In this document: positions 33,101 to 61,140 of the stretch, in pieces
Layout of the letters: every line of letters begins with the position of its first letter
How positions within the stretch are numbered: position 1 is the stretch's first letter
Made by a program: the position numbers and the translations under genes
The notes under the pieces: model-generated
The model's input: only the letters and a program-made list of their open reading frames with translations
Told to the model about the DNA's origin: nothing
Database searches by the model: none
Source of the DNA: Phorcus lineatus
Taxonomy: Eukaryota > Mollusca > Gastropoda > Trochida > Trochidae
Assembly: GCA_921293015.1 (NCBI GenBank)
Contig: OV121087.1
Location: 1,686,501 to 1,750,500 of the forward strand
Length of the DNA stretch: 64,000 nucleotides
Direction of reading: 5' to 3'

Positions 33101-35673
33101 CACGGCTTTGCCCGGGGTCAATGCTTTACCTGTTTTATGCTCTAGTCTTGAAAAACATTTATAGGAGGCAGGGGGGATACAAGATTGAACCCCCTTAAAA
33201 CCTCTGTCATGTACCTATTTGTAGGGTTGGATACAAAGGAAATACGGAGCAATAATGTCACATGAAGTCCATTGTAGATGACACTAAAGCTGAATTCTTT
33301 TTAGGGTAACAACTTGTAATGTGCAACACACTTTCTCACACTGTTTGGCCTCTTATTAAGAGATTTTGAGTTGAACACCAGCCATGGGTCCGCAACTTCA
33401 TCTGCTGTACCACAGTAGTGTTGCAGGCTTTCCAGGCAATGTCACTAGCCACTATAATGTAAATGAAATCCTAAAGATAAGGAGCGACTTAAATACAACG
33501 TACCTCACCTTGACTCGAGGGAGGGCTGTATTCTCAAATGTGCATTAGGTCATAGATGTGTGACATGAAGTTGTGTATCTCAACAAACTTTTAGTTCCTA
33601 TACTTTGTGACAAGCTCTTGAAATAGCATATTAGATTTCTATATAGAAGCGATATCATTGATTGTCCAAAAAGGCAAAGGGTAACTGAGCTTTTGTTAAT
33701 TTCGAGTAAGAATTGTTATTGAATGGTGTTGATTTCTTTTCTGAATGCTGTTTTACAGTGAGTTTGTTCTACATGTAGATTGGATGTGTTGGATAAATCT
33801 ATATGTTGTATTTGTAATAACAAATAAATCATTTATTTTCAAGGCTCTTTTTATTTTCAAGTTTCGATAATTTCAAATATGATATTTAATTTTAAAATGT
33901 TTATTAATGCAGTGCATAAAGAAATTTCTTTATCAATAACACATGCAATTTTGGGTGAATATTATGATGTTACGAAAACATGTTGTTCTACACAAGATTG
34001 CCACTTTTGGAATAATTTTAATATTGGTAGAAATGAAAGGTTTAGATGTAGGAGACTTTAAGCTTAGCCTCCATCTTGATGTTTAGATTGATGAAGATCT
34101 GACTGCTAGAATCAACATGGCCGACTACAAGTTCACCTTCCATGAGCGTGGCAAAGAGTACAATCCTGCTTGGATGGCTCCAGAAGGTAATAAAAAAAAC
34201 TCAAAATAAACGTTTGTTACTTATTCAGAATGAACAATTTGTGGTATGCCCATCCCACAAATCCCACATTTGGGTATTTCTCCCTACCTGCACAAGAAGA
34301 AGTTACGCCATCTTGCTGTTTCATATGTACTGATTTTCTCAATTGCTTGGAACTTTCAGTTTCTGTTTTTCCCGGTGGAAATATCCCTGCTGTTCAGTTA
34401 CATTGTATGTTAGTTTATTAGTTCCGTTGAAGTCTTGTTCAGAATACACAGATAAGTTGAGGGTAGTTGACTCTATTTGAACTTGATTCGTGTATACTTG
34501 TGACGGTCAATCATGAATCTTGGTACTTTATCTGACGATATTTGTATCATGTTACCCTCTTTTGATCATGATATCCATAGACTGATTGTCATATTTACCT
34601 AAAAATGTGTGTTTGTAGAAATTTACCTTTTCATTTAAAAAAACCCCTAGAAAATACGGCGTCATTACATGCATCATATTTGATTATATTGTTTTTAGAT
34701 ATCATGTTATATATCGCATCTTAACTTGTCTGAATCGTCACAACTCTGGATTCAAGTTAAAGTAATTTAATGTATTCCATATTTCCATTGAGCCTATGAA
34801 GTAATGTTTGTATGTATGTTAATGTTAAGTGAACAAGTTATGAGTCTTAACAGTCAATCAACGAAATGGGACTAATTAATTAATTAAGTAGGCAGGGAGA
34901 TGTTCCAGATCCTAAATATCATAGGTAAAATGATTTCGAAAATGAATATTTTTTCAGCTATGCTAAAGAAGCCAGAAGAGATAAATGTGAGAGCTGCTGA
35001 CATGTGGAGCTTTGCTGTGTTGCTATGGGAACTGGAGACACGAGAGGTGCCGTTTGCAGACCTTGCTCCTATGGAAATTGGCATGAAGGTGTGTAGCATT
35101 TCCTGCAGGGATTGGGAAAGGCAGGGGCCATGGGCCATTTTGCACATTGGATGTAAAAATGGCCCATTCAAATAAGAGATTATACCATTGCTACTAAGGG
35201 GAATGGCCCATTCAAAATTCTGAAAATGACTAAAAACTTTATAAATGGCCCATTGTCCAGGGTGTCTTTCCCAATCACTGATTTCCTTGATGAATTTTGT
35301 AAATTCCACGGTTATTGACTAAATATGTGTGATGGTGAATGTTTGGATGAAGAGCTTTCAGGTTTGAATGGTCTCATATTTGAACTTTGTGTGTGTTCGG
35401 CCAAATTTCTTCAATCTCAGATACCGGGAGATTTCTAATGACATTGACATAAGATCCTGGATAGAAATTTTTTTTTTAACAGGGTAGCTAGTATAAGATC
35501 TATGTTATTCCTTGTTCCAGATCGCTCTAGAAGGTCTGCGTATCAAGATCCCTCCAGGTATTTCGAGTCACATGTCCCGACTCATCAAGATCTGCATGAA
35601 CGAGGAGGCGGGGAAGCGACCTCGGTACGACATGGTCATCCCGATCCTCGAGAAGATGAAACAGAGTGGATAA
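24165..35673 (+). CDS. ILK: Integrin-linked kinase (pseudokinase), 12 exons
   Basis: Focal-adhesion scaffold that binds PINCH through its ankyrin repeats, parvin through its pseudokinase domain, and beta-integrin tails. Exons are 24165-24253, 25514-25679, 26161-26256, 26812-26908, 27345-27425, 27965-28050, 28652-28761, 29112-29233, 30192-30313, 34087-34186, 34958-35088 and 35521-35673. All are GT-AG and in frame, giving 450 aa (human 452). It begins [20 protein letters not shown]. Ankyrin repeats occupy about residues 31-150, and the pseudokinase about 190-447. The ATP-site lysine is K219 (IVAKIL). As in other ILKs there is no HRD motif, and DFG is replaced, here by D336-Y-K (human DVK). A second, exon-10-like exon lies at 30709. 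Confidence 0.97.
25020..25160. repeat. Diverged foldback-family fragment in ILK intron 1
   Basis: Sequence near 25104-25160 (aaagttgactaaccgtaagaac, then ttcatcttcatcataccagc) matches the right arm and outer flank of the foldback element at 18455-18567 with several mismatches. Confidence 0.5.
27472..27639. mobile_element. Palindromic foldback element in ILK intron 5
   Basis: The ends are inverted: aaaggatgatgaag at the left against cttcatcatccttt at the right, with weaker inverted similarity inward (aacttctttt / aaagaagct). About 168 bp, non-coding; probably a MITE related to the 18455 family. Confidence 0.5.
29564..29987. mobile_element. hAT-like MITE with 8-bp target-site duplication
   Basis: A 424-bp element in ILK intron 8. 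The direct repeat caaaaatg flanks it at 29556-29563 and 29988-29995. The ends are inverted: taaggatgggtatcgg at the left and, reversed, tgagggtgtgctg at the right, with an inner inverted block atattgcaatacagaaa. There is no coding capacity. Eight-bp duplications and a TAGGG-like end are typical of hAT elements. Confidence 0.72.
30709..30804 (+). CDS. Alternative ILK exon, paralogue of exon 10
   Basis: After ttattctag the frame expected from exon 9 (phase 0) reads [17 protein letters not shown], parallel to the main exon 10 start [17 protein letters not shown] at 34087. Two uses are possible. A GT at 30772 would make a 63-bp in-frame cassette. Otherwise it reads through ten more codons to TAG at 30802-30804, giving an ILK of about 354 aa without the pseudokinase C-lobe, with AATAAA at 30919-30924. 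Conservation of the acceptor and of codons suggests it is or was functional. It could also be a decaying duplicate. Confidence 0.6.
   Translation: MDEDLAKINVDDPKYAMEINGVKFGQACASM
30900..31400. repeat. Degenerate tandem repeat of about 25-bp 'agattctcat' units
   Basis: Roughly twenty irregular copies of a motif like acacatagattctcatgaaa, varying in spacing and sequence, immediately after the alternative ILK exon. It looks like an old minisatellite. Confidence 0.65.
31401..34086. other. Long ILK intron 9 remainder or 3' UTR of a short isoform
   Basis: No coding sequence recognised. It ends with a well-formed polyadenylation context (aataacaaataaatc, AATAAA at 33823-33828). This could terminate a transcript using the 30709 exon as last exon, or be chance. 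Confidence 0.35.
33823..33828 (+). terminator. Candidate polyadenylation signal inside ILK intron 9
   Basis: AATAAA in an AT-rich setting about 3 kb downstream of the alternative ILK exon and 258 bp before main exon 10. It could serve a short ILK isoform. Confidence 0.3.
35110..35276. mobile_element. Palindromic MITE-like element in ILK intron 11
   Basis: The ends are imperfect inverted repeats of about 34 bp: gattgggaaag...atgggccattt against its reverse at 35243-35276. Two further aatggcccattca words lie inside. No clear target-site duplication. Confidence 0.6.
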
Positions 35674-36075
35674 ATTTCAACTCTGAACAGACTACTCATT
35701 AATTAGTAATTTCTTGTTGCAAACATACGTCCATTAGCTCTGAGGTCAAAGGTCAAACTATTTCATGAAGAAATGTGTTAATACCTCTTACATCTAAGCC
35801 CCTTTCTCTGTGCAAGTTGTCAGTGGAAAGGACATGTTCAACAAACCCTATTTGATGCAAATATTTGTCATGTTAACTTGTTGTAAACATGATACACTAT
35901 CCTAATCGTCATCTTTAACATGCTACTGACAATGTAACATGTTACAAATCGTTGGGTACACATACATACATTAGACTCTCAGAATCTACATTTGTCTCCT
36001 TCATGTTTGGGCTATTACAGCACACCACTTCAAGCTGTGATCAAATTCATGTATTGTGGTGAACATGACGAAATA

Positions 36076-36336
36076 CATCCTGCTACATCAGCGTATTTGT
36101 CTCTGTCCAGCTCCATATATATTTGATATCTTTCGGCCTAAAATGTTTGTATTGCTAACGGCTGGTTGCTCATGGCTATTTATAGCCTACATTGACATTT
36201 GTTTGAACTCTCGTCCGAGTGGTGCCGCTATTGCTGAATGCGAGTCATTTCATTGGCTTGCTATATTTAGCGATTAGAGCGTTTTAGGCCAAATGATGGA
36301 GCTGGACGGAGACAAATATGCTGATGTAGCAGGATG
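36076..36336. mobile_element. Long-TIR foldback element, copy 1
   Basis: About 54-bp inverted repeats with few mismatches: catcctgctacatcagc at the left, gctgatgtagcaggatg at the right, continuing through gtatttgtctc(t/c)gtccagctcc. The interior contains gccgctattgctgaatgcga and cattggct, shared with copy 2 at 63251-63587. Non-coding, probably a MITE. Confidence 0.8.
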
Positions 36337-37310
36337 GACTAACTATTTTTCACTTATGTTGTATCAATTCTTATTACTCTGTCAAGGATAAGCCCTTTTT
36401 CACCTCTTTGTGTCTACAAATCAAGACATTTAAAGGAAACTGCATAACAATACCCAGTTTGAATCAACATGTTGTAATCAGATCTGTCAAACTCTGAATT
36501 TCATGATCTCATAGCTTGAGTGGATGTTCCAGCAATGTTATATGTGATCTTTCTGTCCTTTGCCAAATGAAGTCAAATTTTGTCATTATATTTCCTGTAT
36601 GCCTTCAACATAATAACTTATCTCAAAAGTGGCCCAAAGATAAGTACTGTTTGTAATTGTTTTCTACAAGTAAAATTTATAATGGGTGAATTGTAGCATT
36701 ATGCATAATATTCATATTTGTAGATTAAATATTGCAATAATCCTGTGATGTTAAAATATATGTTTCATTTTTAAAATGATGACCAAAGTGTTTCCAAATT
36801 CGGCTTTATTAGGAAATTTATTAAAAAAAATTTGATCAAAGTTAGGAAGCAAGTTAGATTTCATTTGGATTTTTATTTGGATTGATCCAAATCAGTAAAA
36901 ACAACAAATTTTGGATGCCTTTATATCTTTAGAAACCAGAAAGAACAACCTTATAAAATCTTTTGAAATAATATTATCTTCAACAAGTTCTTTTTTCTCA
37001 TTCAGAACTTGACAACATAAACCATTGTTTCTGGTCAGTATTCAGTGATCTTACGCCTTTATTATTGGTGCTATATTTCTTGAAAAATGGGTCATTTGTT
37101 CATTTCCATGTATTTTGTAATCAATTGTTACTGCATATGTCAACAGAAATATGGTTTTAATAATTGGATATATTGTGCTTGACTCCATTAGCAATGTAAT
37201 GAATTTGTTTATGAATATTTTAGTAGTTATATTTCTATGTGTTATTTATTACGTTTATATGGTTTTGTTTGCATTTTCTTGACAATGGCATTCATGACAT
37301 GACTACAATT

Positions 37311-37432
37311 AAATGATCTATTCTGGTTATAAGTATGCAGAAATTGGTCTAAAATGATCTATTCTGGTTATAAGTATGCAGAAATGGTCTGAAATGATCT
37401 ATTCTGGTTATAAATATGCAGAAGTTGGTCTG
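37311..37432. repeat. Three tandem copies of a unit of about 46 bp
   Basis: Three copies beginning aaatgatctattctggttat and continuing aagtatgcagaaattggtct, with a few differences. Lies in the presumed ILK 3' UTR. Confidence 0.85.
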
Positions 37433-37776
37433 ATAATCTGTGATTAAGTTTATGATGCCCAGAAAATGTCTTCCATCAAATAAAAAGAAATTCTTTTAAA
37501 ATGCTTGATCTTTCTTGCATAAATAACATGCCTGCTGTTGAATATTAAGGCACTATTCTGTGAAGTAAGAAGACACTTACTTATTTTTCAAAGTGGACAT
37601 AAGATATCCGATGCATAACATACAATTGTTAATAATTTGACGGTCACAAGTGAAATATCCAGTTTTCAGTACAAATAAGCCATATATCTGTTAAAAACCT
37701 TGAATTTCAGCAGTATGGTATCGTTTGTTCTATAGCTTTATCACTGCCAGTATTGGTGTACTATGTTTTGTATAGA

Positions 37777-37782
37777 AATAAA
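37777..37782 (+). terminator. Candidate polyadenylation signal for ILK
   Basis: AATAAA about 2.1 kb after the ILK stop in gaaataaatatc context. No other gene on this strand lies between. Confidence 0.4.
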
Positions 37783-38441
37783 TATCATACTATAATCAAA
37801 ACTTACCTTATTTATTGATTTTCCAAAATGGACTCTTAAAGTCCCACATCCAGTGTTTAAAATCTCCTTTTCTTCCCTGGCAGTTGGACAGAGCAATTGT
37901 TGGAAAAATGATGTTTTTTACAGTTAATGATACGTATCACAAAAGGCACCATTTCTGTGTGGGTACTGCACGTGCTAAGTTTAAATAAAAGATGATGAGT
38001 GGTTTCCAGTTCTGCTCCGGAAACAAAGCTATTGCTACAGTAAGTCCTAATTTAACTCATTTCCATGGAAACGATAAACAAAATTTGTACAAATTCTGAA
38101 AATATCAAAAGAATCCCTTCCAATAGGTTGGTAATACTCATGCACAGTTTCAGAAAGATCTGACGAACAGTATCAAGGTTTAGCTTACAGACGGGGCGAC
38201 AACTATTTCCCAGTTCATACCAGTGGAATAAAAAGCAATGTTTCCATGGAAATGGCAAATATTTTAATATTAGAAAATTGTAAATGGGTCTTAACTTTAG
38301 AGAAAGTCATGGTTAACAAGTGTGCAAAGATTATTATGAATATTGACCGCACGGAAGGATGGAACAGCTGCTATATACACCCAATTACTTCATAGTTGGG
38401 GTATAATTAAGATAGACAACAAAACTGCTGGAGTTATATTG

Positions 38442-38447
38442 TTTATT
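38442..38447 (-). terminator. Candidate polyadenylation signal for PRPS
   Basis: Plus-strand tttatt, AATAAA on the minus strand, about 3.5 kb beyond the distal PRPS stop. Other hexamers nearer to the stop cannot be excluded. Confidence 0.3.
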
Positions 38448-39078
38448 TCAAACATTCTTTAATGATGTCTTGCTAAAGGTGAATCTAATGATACATTTGT
38501 CTAGTTGTTCACAGATGGTTACTGGAAAAATACTGAAATAAAATGAAAGCAACTGTACTCAACAGCTGTTGAAATGAGTATTAATGGACAATGAAATGCT
38601 AAAGAGGTAACAATACAATGTAATGAATTCAAGGACCTCACCATTTGCAGACAATAATCAATTCCCTTACAGCTTCACTACAACCAGAAATGATAAAATA
38701 AATTGACATATTGAGGAATATGAAAACAGACTAATTTTTTTCATTAGATAACATTTCATACAATTTATGAGCTTCGACCCTTCTTCAATTATCATTGATT
38801 ACAACCCTATGTAGACCAAATTTCCAATGCAGTGATACTCTGACACATTCTTAAAACCAAGTAACGGAGGACTCCCATTAAACCTCCTGGGACCATGAAT
38901 ACTTCAGTGACCTACAAACCGACCAATTTCTATAAAAAAAATGAATTAACGTCAAGAGACCAGGGCCACCTTTAAAAAAAGCTCAAAAGTTACAGTAAGT
39001 CACTTAGGTAACCTTGTGCAATGGTGAAGAATTCAGAGATAAGGTTAACCTAAGTAAAGGTTGCATTGTGAAAGGAGG

Positions 39079-39285
39079 TGAGGAGAGTTGGTGTTTAACG
39101 CCGCTTTCAACATTATTTCTCTTATGTCTCGGCTGCTAGTATTATTGCAGGGAGAAAGCCCGCAACACCATTGTGTCTATGCATTGCAGTGAAACCTGCG
39201 AGCATAGGTTGGAACTAGCGTACCATGGGTGGTACTGCACTAAAATTCAGTGTAGCATGGCACCCAAACCTGACTGCATGTAGGA
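39079..39285 (-). mobile_element. SINE-like retroposon with 15-bp target-site duplication
   Basis: The exact direct repeat cattgtgaaaggagg flanks the element at 39064-39078 and 39286-39300. The element starts on the plus strand with tgaggagagttggtgtttaa, then cgccgctttcaa, and includes gcatagacac/tgcattgca and accatgggtggtactgcac. The gtgag-rich left end is the 3' tail of an element read on the minus strand; the right end is 5'-truncated compared with 39487-39719. Confidence 0.85.
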
Positions 39286-39486
39286 CATTGTGAAAGGAGG
39301 CCCTGGCACAGTTTTGATATTGGGTGAAGTCGATCCAGTTTTAGCCTTGGCATACAAGAACACATGTTATAAATGCTTTTTATGATGAATGGTTGATAAG
39401 GTGTACTATGAAATGTCTTTAATGAGAACACAGAGACAGATCCTGTGGGGAGTTCAGAGGATTTGTACACTCAGTCTGCCGCTGGA

Positions 39487-39719
39487 GGTGAGGTGAGGTG
39501 AGGTGAGGTGACTTGCCACTTTCAAGAGTATTTCTCTTATCATGGCTGCTATTGTCGCTATGCATTGCAATAAAACTTGCTAGCATCGGCTAGATCTAGC
39601 GAGCCATGGGTGGCACTGCACTGTAATTCAGAGTAGCATTGCACCCAAACCTTACTATGTGTAGAACAGTTGTCTACAAACCCCTGACCTCTTGATCCGA
39701 AGCTGAACACACTAACCAC
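39487..39719 (-). mobile_element. SINE-like retroposon, longest copy
   Basis: A (ggtga)n tail at the left is followed by the same body as the 39079 copy. It extends further right to gaccttcttg/gatccgaagctgaacac-type sequence, whose minus-strand reading (GTGGTTAGTGTGTTC...) resembles a tRNA-derived head. Flanks tctgcc(g/a)ctgga at 39475-39486 and 39720-39731 match at 11 of 12 bases, a probable target-site duplication. A tRNA origin is a suggestion only. Confidence 0.75.
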
Positions 39720-41979
39720 TCTGCCACTGGAACAGTGAAATAAGAATGAACACATGAAATCAGAATATGAAATATTATCACACTCACACTTATACCAAAC
39801 CCCAAAAACAAACATACGGTACTTATGTCTATTGAATACAGCCGATATCTCTAATTTTGAGATGATTCGTTTTCTGTCTCATATAATCTGAGCACTGACT
39901 ACATAACTGTAACAAAAGGCATTCCATGAAAAACATATCTGTAGTCAAAACTCTATTTCCTAATCAACATACAAAATATTCAAGATAGTGAAATTCAGAA
40001 AATTATAGCTTAAATACTTATAAGATAATGAAATTACACGGTGAAAGCATAATGCTTATGTTAAGCTTTGATTGGAATGGATTTCTCTCAAGATGTTTGA
40101 AACATTCTCCAAAATAATATTAACAAACTATTTCATTGAATCTCACAACTTGCAGAACAAACAGTAACAAGTTAACTTCTCACACACGTCTTATATCTTT
40201 TAGGTAACAGTTATAAAATCCGAAGTCAAGAAGATATGTATTAATTTCCTTTATCATGTGAAAATTATAATAATAATAAATGGGTACCTATTGTGCGTTA
40301 TAGTCCATCCAAAGCATGCTCAAATCGCTACACATTTATCTGAATCTGGACTAAATAGAAATTATTTACTTGCAAAGATAATGAATCTTGGTAAAAAGAA
40401 ACATATAATTAAAGAATATTTGCTAGTTATTCAACACAAATCTATACATAAATGATGTAATAAAAATCCAAAAGATTTTGAAAAAATGAATTTGAAAAAC
40501 AATTCAAAAGACTTTTAAGATTTAGGCCTTGGATATGACAGCCGAACATGATTCATGATTAATATTTGTCAGCTTTCCGAACAATGAACGTTCGTTGATT
40601 GAGGGTCCTCCCTTGCCATGCCAAAGTTCTCTTGCTTTTCTTCTCTCTATTGCAGACATAATCATATCTGTGACAACAGCATTATTCTCAGCAAAACAAC
40701 TTACATGAATTAATTCATCATTTATCATAAAATTTTCCAAAAACATTGAAAATTTAGTCAAGTGATTTTTAAAACAATTGACTATCAACTTGCTTTGATG
40801 GTAATAAAGAAATGTTAGGGATTCCTTTTTTTTAAAAACTTTCAAGTCAATGATTTGAATAAGGCTTTTTTCATTAAGATTTCTGTTAAAAGGCTTTTGA
40901 TTGGAAAATGTATTCTTATGTTGCAGGACTCTGTTTTGAAAGCAAGGAAATAAACAGAACTAAAGCAAGATTGAAAGGAGCCTGTCACTAAACTAATGTG
41001 TTTTCACCAAGCTTGGAAAGTCAACTATATGATGGCGACACAAGGCATCAGTAAGAAAATTAAAGACAGCAATCTTTTTAGGATAGCAACTTTGATGTGA
41101 AAAATCAACATGTTTCAGAGTACCGGTACATGCTTGCTCTTTCATCAGGTGGGATGTGAGGAAAAACAATGGTTTATTCAATTATGTTTATATTATTTTG
41201 GTTCATAGTGTATTTTACTCCTTAATTCTTCACTGCCATCATGTTTGTATTGCAAATCCGATTGTATAACTTTGTAATTATTTAGTTTTTCTAATTAGGT
41301 TTCTTTGCTATGGTTTATCATATGTTTTCATTTTGGTATTCCCCTCATCCAAACTGATGAAGAAAGCATTTACTCCTAAATGGTGGATTTCCACAGTGAC
41401 ATTAAAGAAATAGTTATCAAGTAACATTGCTGTTAAGTATGCTACTTCTAAATGCCCTTCAAACACTTATACACAGAATATTGTAAAACCCCTTGAACAC
41501 AGTTGAAACTGGAATTTCTTCATGATGCACAAAATAAATGTTTGATGAAAAATGTTCCTACGAGGTAAATGACTCTGAAATGGCAGTAATAGTAATCTCT
41601 CAAATTCAACTGTAAATAAACTACACAAGATTTAAGAGCTGCCAGATAATTAATTTCTTTTTCAAATCTTAATTAGTTCTGTTGCTCTTAGAAATAATAA
41701 TTAATAAGTTAACTCTTTAGACAAGATATCTTTCCATAGGTATCTAATAGTTATGTTCTTTGCTATTAATACATAAATATATATAATAAATTTTCCTGTT
41801 ATCTTTATCGACCTTCAAATGGATCTGTGAATCTTGAATTATTTCCATTTCGGTTCTAAAAACTATGAGAGTCATCTTTATACTCTTGTGAATTTCAGAT
41901 TTAGCACTAGTTTGTAATCTACCCTTGACCAAGATGGTATTTAACAGTTGATATTAGTCATTTGTGCACATCCATGTAT

Positions 41980-54317
<12,338 letters not shown>

Positions 54318-55243
54318 TCTGGTGGAATTAGAGAATGGACCCGTAACCTCAACTTCGTCAACAACTTGCATCAAGGTTCACGGCAGACGAAATTATAGAA
54401 ATGGGATTTCTGTTCAAGGAAACGAACTCGGAGTGAATTTCTGAAATTCAGTATTTTAAAAAATGATTCTGCAGAGTATACAAATCTGAGGATTTAAGAT
54501 ATTAAGTATTTACTTCTTTTAACAATTAGCAACCTAGACCAATGAATAAAATTAATGTCAAAGCAGAAGAAGAAAGGTGCTATTTACAAGAGAGAATATG
54601 TGTAAAAGATTAAAATTTTGAGGTATTCAAACAAAACGATTTATCATTCTATAACCGGAAAGCAAATGTTAAAGTATTGAAAATTACTGGGCTTTTTATT
54701 CAATTAAATTCTACAGATATTTTTCATGAATGTAATGTTTTACTTAGGAGATTATTTTATCTCAAAATATTTATAGATTGGACTCTTTTTTTTTATCAAA
54801 CTCAAATTAATTATTGATAACATTAACAATAGCAACTTATTTTTGTTTAACAATATTATCATTTTAACAATATGGATGTTGTTACGATATATTTTGTTAA
54901 AATATCAGGTATTAGTAAACAAAATTGTGGAGAATTCTATGTCCAGTCTATGTAATTCCAGTTTTCATCGTCGAGTTCCACTTTTATAAAACACTTTTTA
55001 GTTGTTTTTGTGAAATAAAGGATTTTTTCATTATATATATGGTGGAAAATTTCCCCAGAATATTAAAAGAGCAACAAATGATTATCGTAACAGTCAAATT
55101 TTTTTTTAAAATGTGAATTTATATTAACGACATCCTCTTGTTTACGGCAGAGTTTCATGCGCAAGCATACCGGAAGTGAGCTGAGAGTTAGAAAATTTTG
55201 TTGTGTGGAACCAAGCAAACAAAAACTATTGTCCATCTTTGAA
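54318..55243. promoter_or_regulatory. Head-to-head intergenic region of PRPS and UBE2K
   Basis: 926 bp separate the two start codons, so both promoters and 5' UTRs lie here. No distinct core promoter motif stands out. PRPS could start slightly upstream at 54371. Confidence 0.45.
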
Positions 55244-59737
<4,494 letters not shown>

Positions 59738-61140
59738 TGTATAGGGGCGTTTCCCTGCATCTTCTACATTATGACTGAATGTGAGCACGTGATTGAACCT
59801 CGCTTAGCTAAATCATGGACAGTGATCGCAGGGGACAAATCAATATGGTACTCTCCCATGAACACACTGACTTAACTTTTTACAAAATATCCAATATTGA
59901 ATTCATTGTCTTGTTATCCTTCAACTTACAAGACATATCCACTGGGAATCATTAAAGGATATCAATTAGGGATTCATTCTGCAAGAAAATCTAGGAAAGT
60001 TCATGGTGACTGGAAGAAGAGAAATTTAGATGAAATTTGTTTTCAGTGCCAGATACGAAATGTTCATGATTGTTAAAGCTTCGAACCGAGGTGTGAATGC
60101 GTTGGATAAAGAAAGTATGAGTGGTTTAGGTTGGTTGGAGTATTTGGCTTAGGTAAAGGCTTAGGATTTTGCATTCCTAGATGAGTAAGATCTTAGGCTC
60201 ATGTTGGTTCGGAATCCCTCCATACATCTGTTTTGACATCAAAGAACACAGTCTATGCTATCAGGTCACATCAGCTGTTTGGAATGTTAACCTTGAACAA
60301 CCGCATATCAATACAACATCCAATCATATCAGATCTAGTTGTAAAGAATCTGTGAGCCTTCAGCCAAAACTGTATTTTATTGCAACACACATGATGGTTG
60401 AGGTTACTCTGTTTCTTGAATAAAACCAGTTCTTGGTCAATTTATTGGTCAGTTTGGCAAGATTTATACCTAGACAGCTATGACTAGTGACTTTAGTGAG
60501 TGTTTTCAATATGCAGAAGGGCATAATGTTTCAGGTAATTTTTTAGTTTCCTAAGTACGAAGTAAATTTTTATATTAATTTTTATTTGCATTTTGGTTTG
60601 TTGGATTTTGTTGGAGAAAAATGAACTCATTTTGAGCTAAACTGAAAAGATCTTTCATTAAGCAGTTGACCTTAACTGTTCTGTGCAATATATCAGTTTC
60701 CTCAAAATATATTTTTTTAAATCAAAAGGAATGAACAGGACAAATTTATTTGAATAGTAAGTCATGTTGAAGTGTCTCTGTTGCATAGACTGTGGTGTTT
60801 GATAAAGTTGTTCAACATACAGCTGTATAGTGATGCTATGTTAAACCTCAAATTAACATTAGTTAGTACCTGTAGCTTATTGATCATGTTTTTTGTTGTT
60901 AAATCTCAAATTACCGATAGTTATAAGCAATTTGAAATGCAAAGTGTACAGTAAGGACAAAGTCGTGCTTTGCTTGATGTGTTTTACTTTTTTTTCTTAT
61001 AACACAATGTGTTGTGTAAGTTGCCAAGTAAGTTTGAATGTCAAATCGGGAATGTACAATTGACACAGCACAATATGTTATTAAGAATTTTTGCATCATA
61101 ACAGCAGTTTTTCTTGTAATAAAAGCAGCATCAAATAATT
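59738..61140 (+). other. UBE2K 3' untranslated region (inferred)
   Basis: No coding sequence after the UBE2K stop. AATAAA occurs at 60419-60424 and 61118-61123, either of which could end the mRNA. Confidence 0.45.
60419..60424 (+). terminator. Candidate polyadenylation signal for UBE2K
   Basis: AATAAA in cttgaataaaacc, 0.68 kb past the stop. A second candidate lies at 61118-61123. Confidence 0.35.

Larger units (their letters stand above)
35674..37800 (+). other. ILK 3' untranslated region (inferred)
   Basis: No coding sequence follows the ILK stop. The region runs to AATAAA at 37777-37782. It contains a foldback element at 36076-36336 and a triplicated 46-bp repeat at 37311-37432. Confidence 0.45.
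37801..41979. other. Convergent region between ILK and PRPS, with SINE-like copies
   Basis: No genes recognised. Much of it may be the PRPS 3' UTR: a minus-strand AATAAA lies at 38442-38447 in a typical setting (gaaataaacaat read on the minus strand). It holds two SINE-like insertions at 39079-39285 and 39487-39719. The rest is AT-rich. Confidence 0.4.

Noticed and set aside
34884-35309. A 141-residue minus-strand frame
   Set aside because: It runs antisense over ILK exon 11 and the palindromic element, with no independent support.
54318-54373. N-terminal extension of PRPS from an upstream in-frame ATG (54371)
   Set aside because: The family starts at MPNIKVFSG; the extra residues ([13 protein letters not shown]...) have no counterpart I know, though it remains possible as an alternative start.
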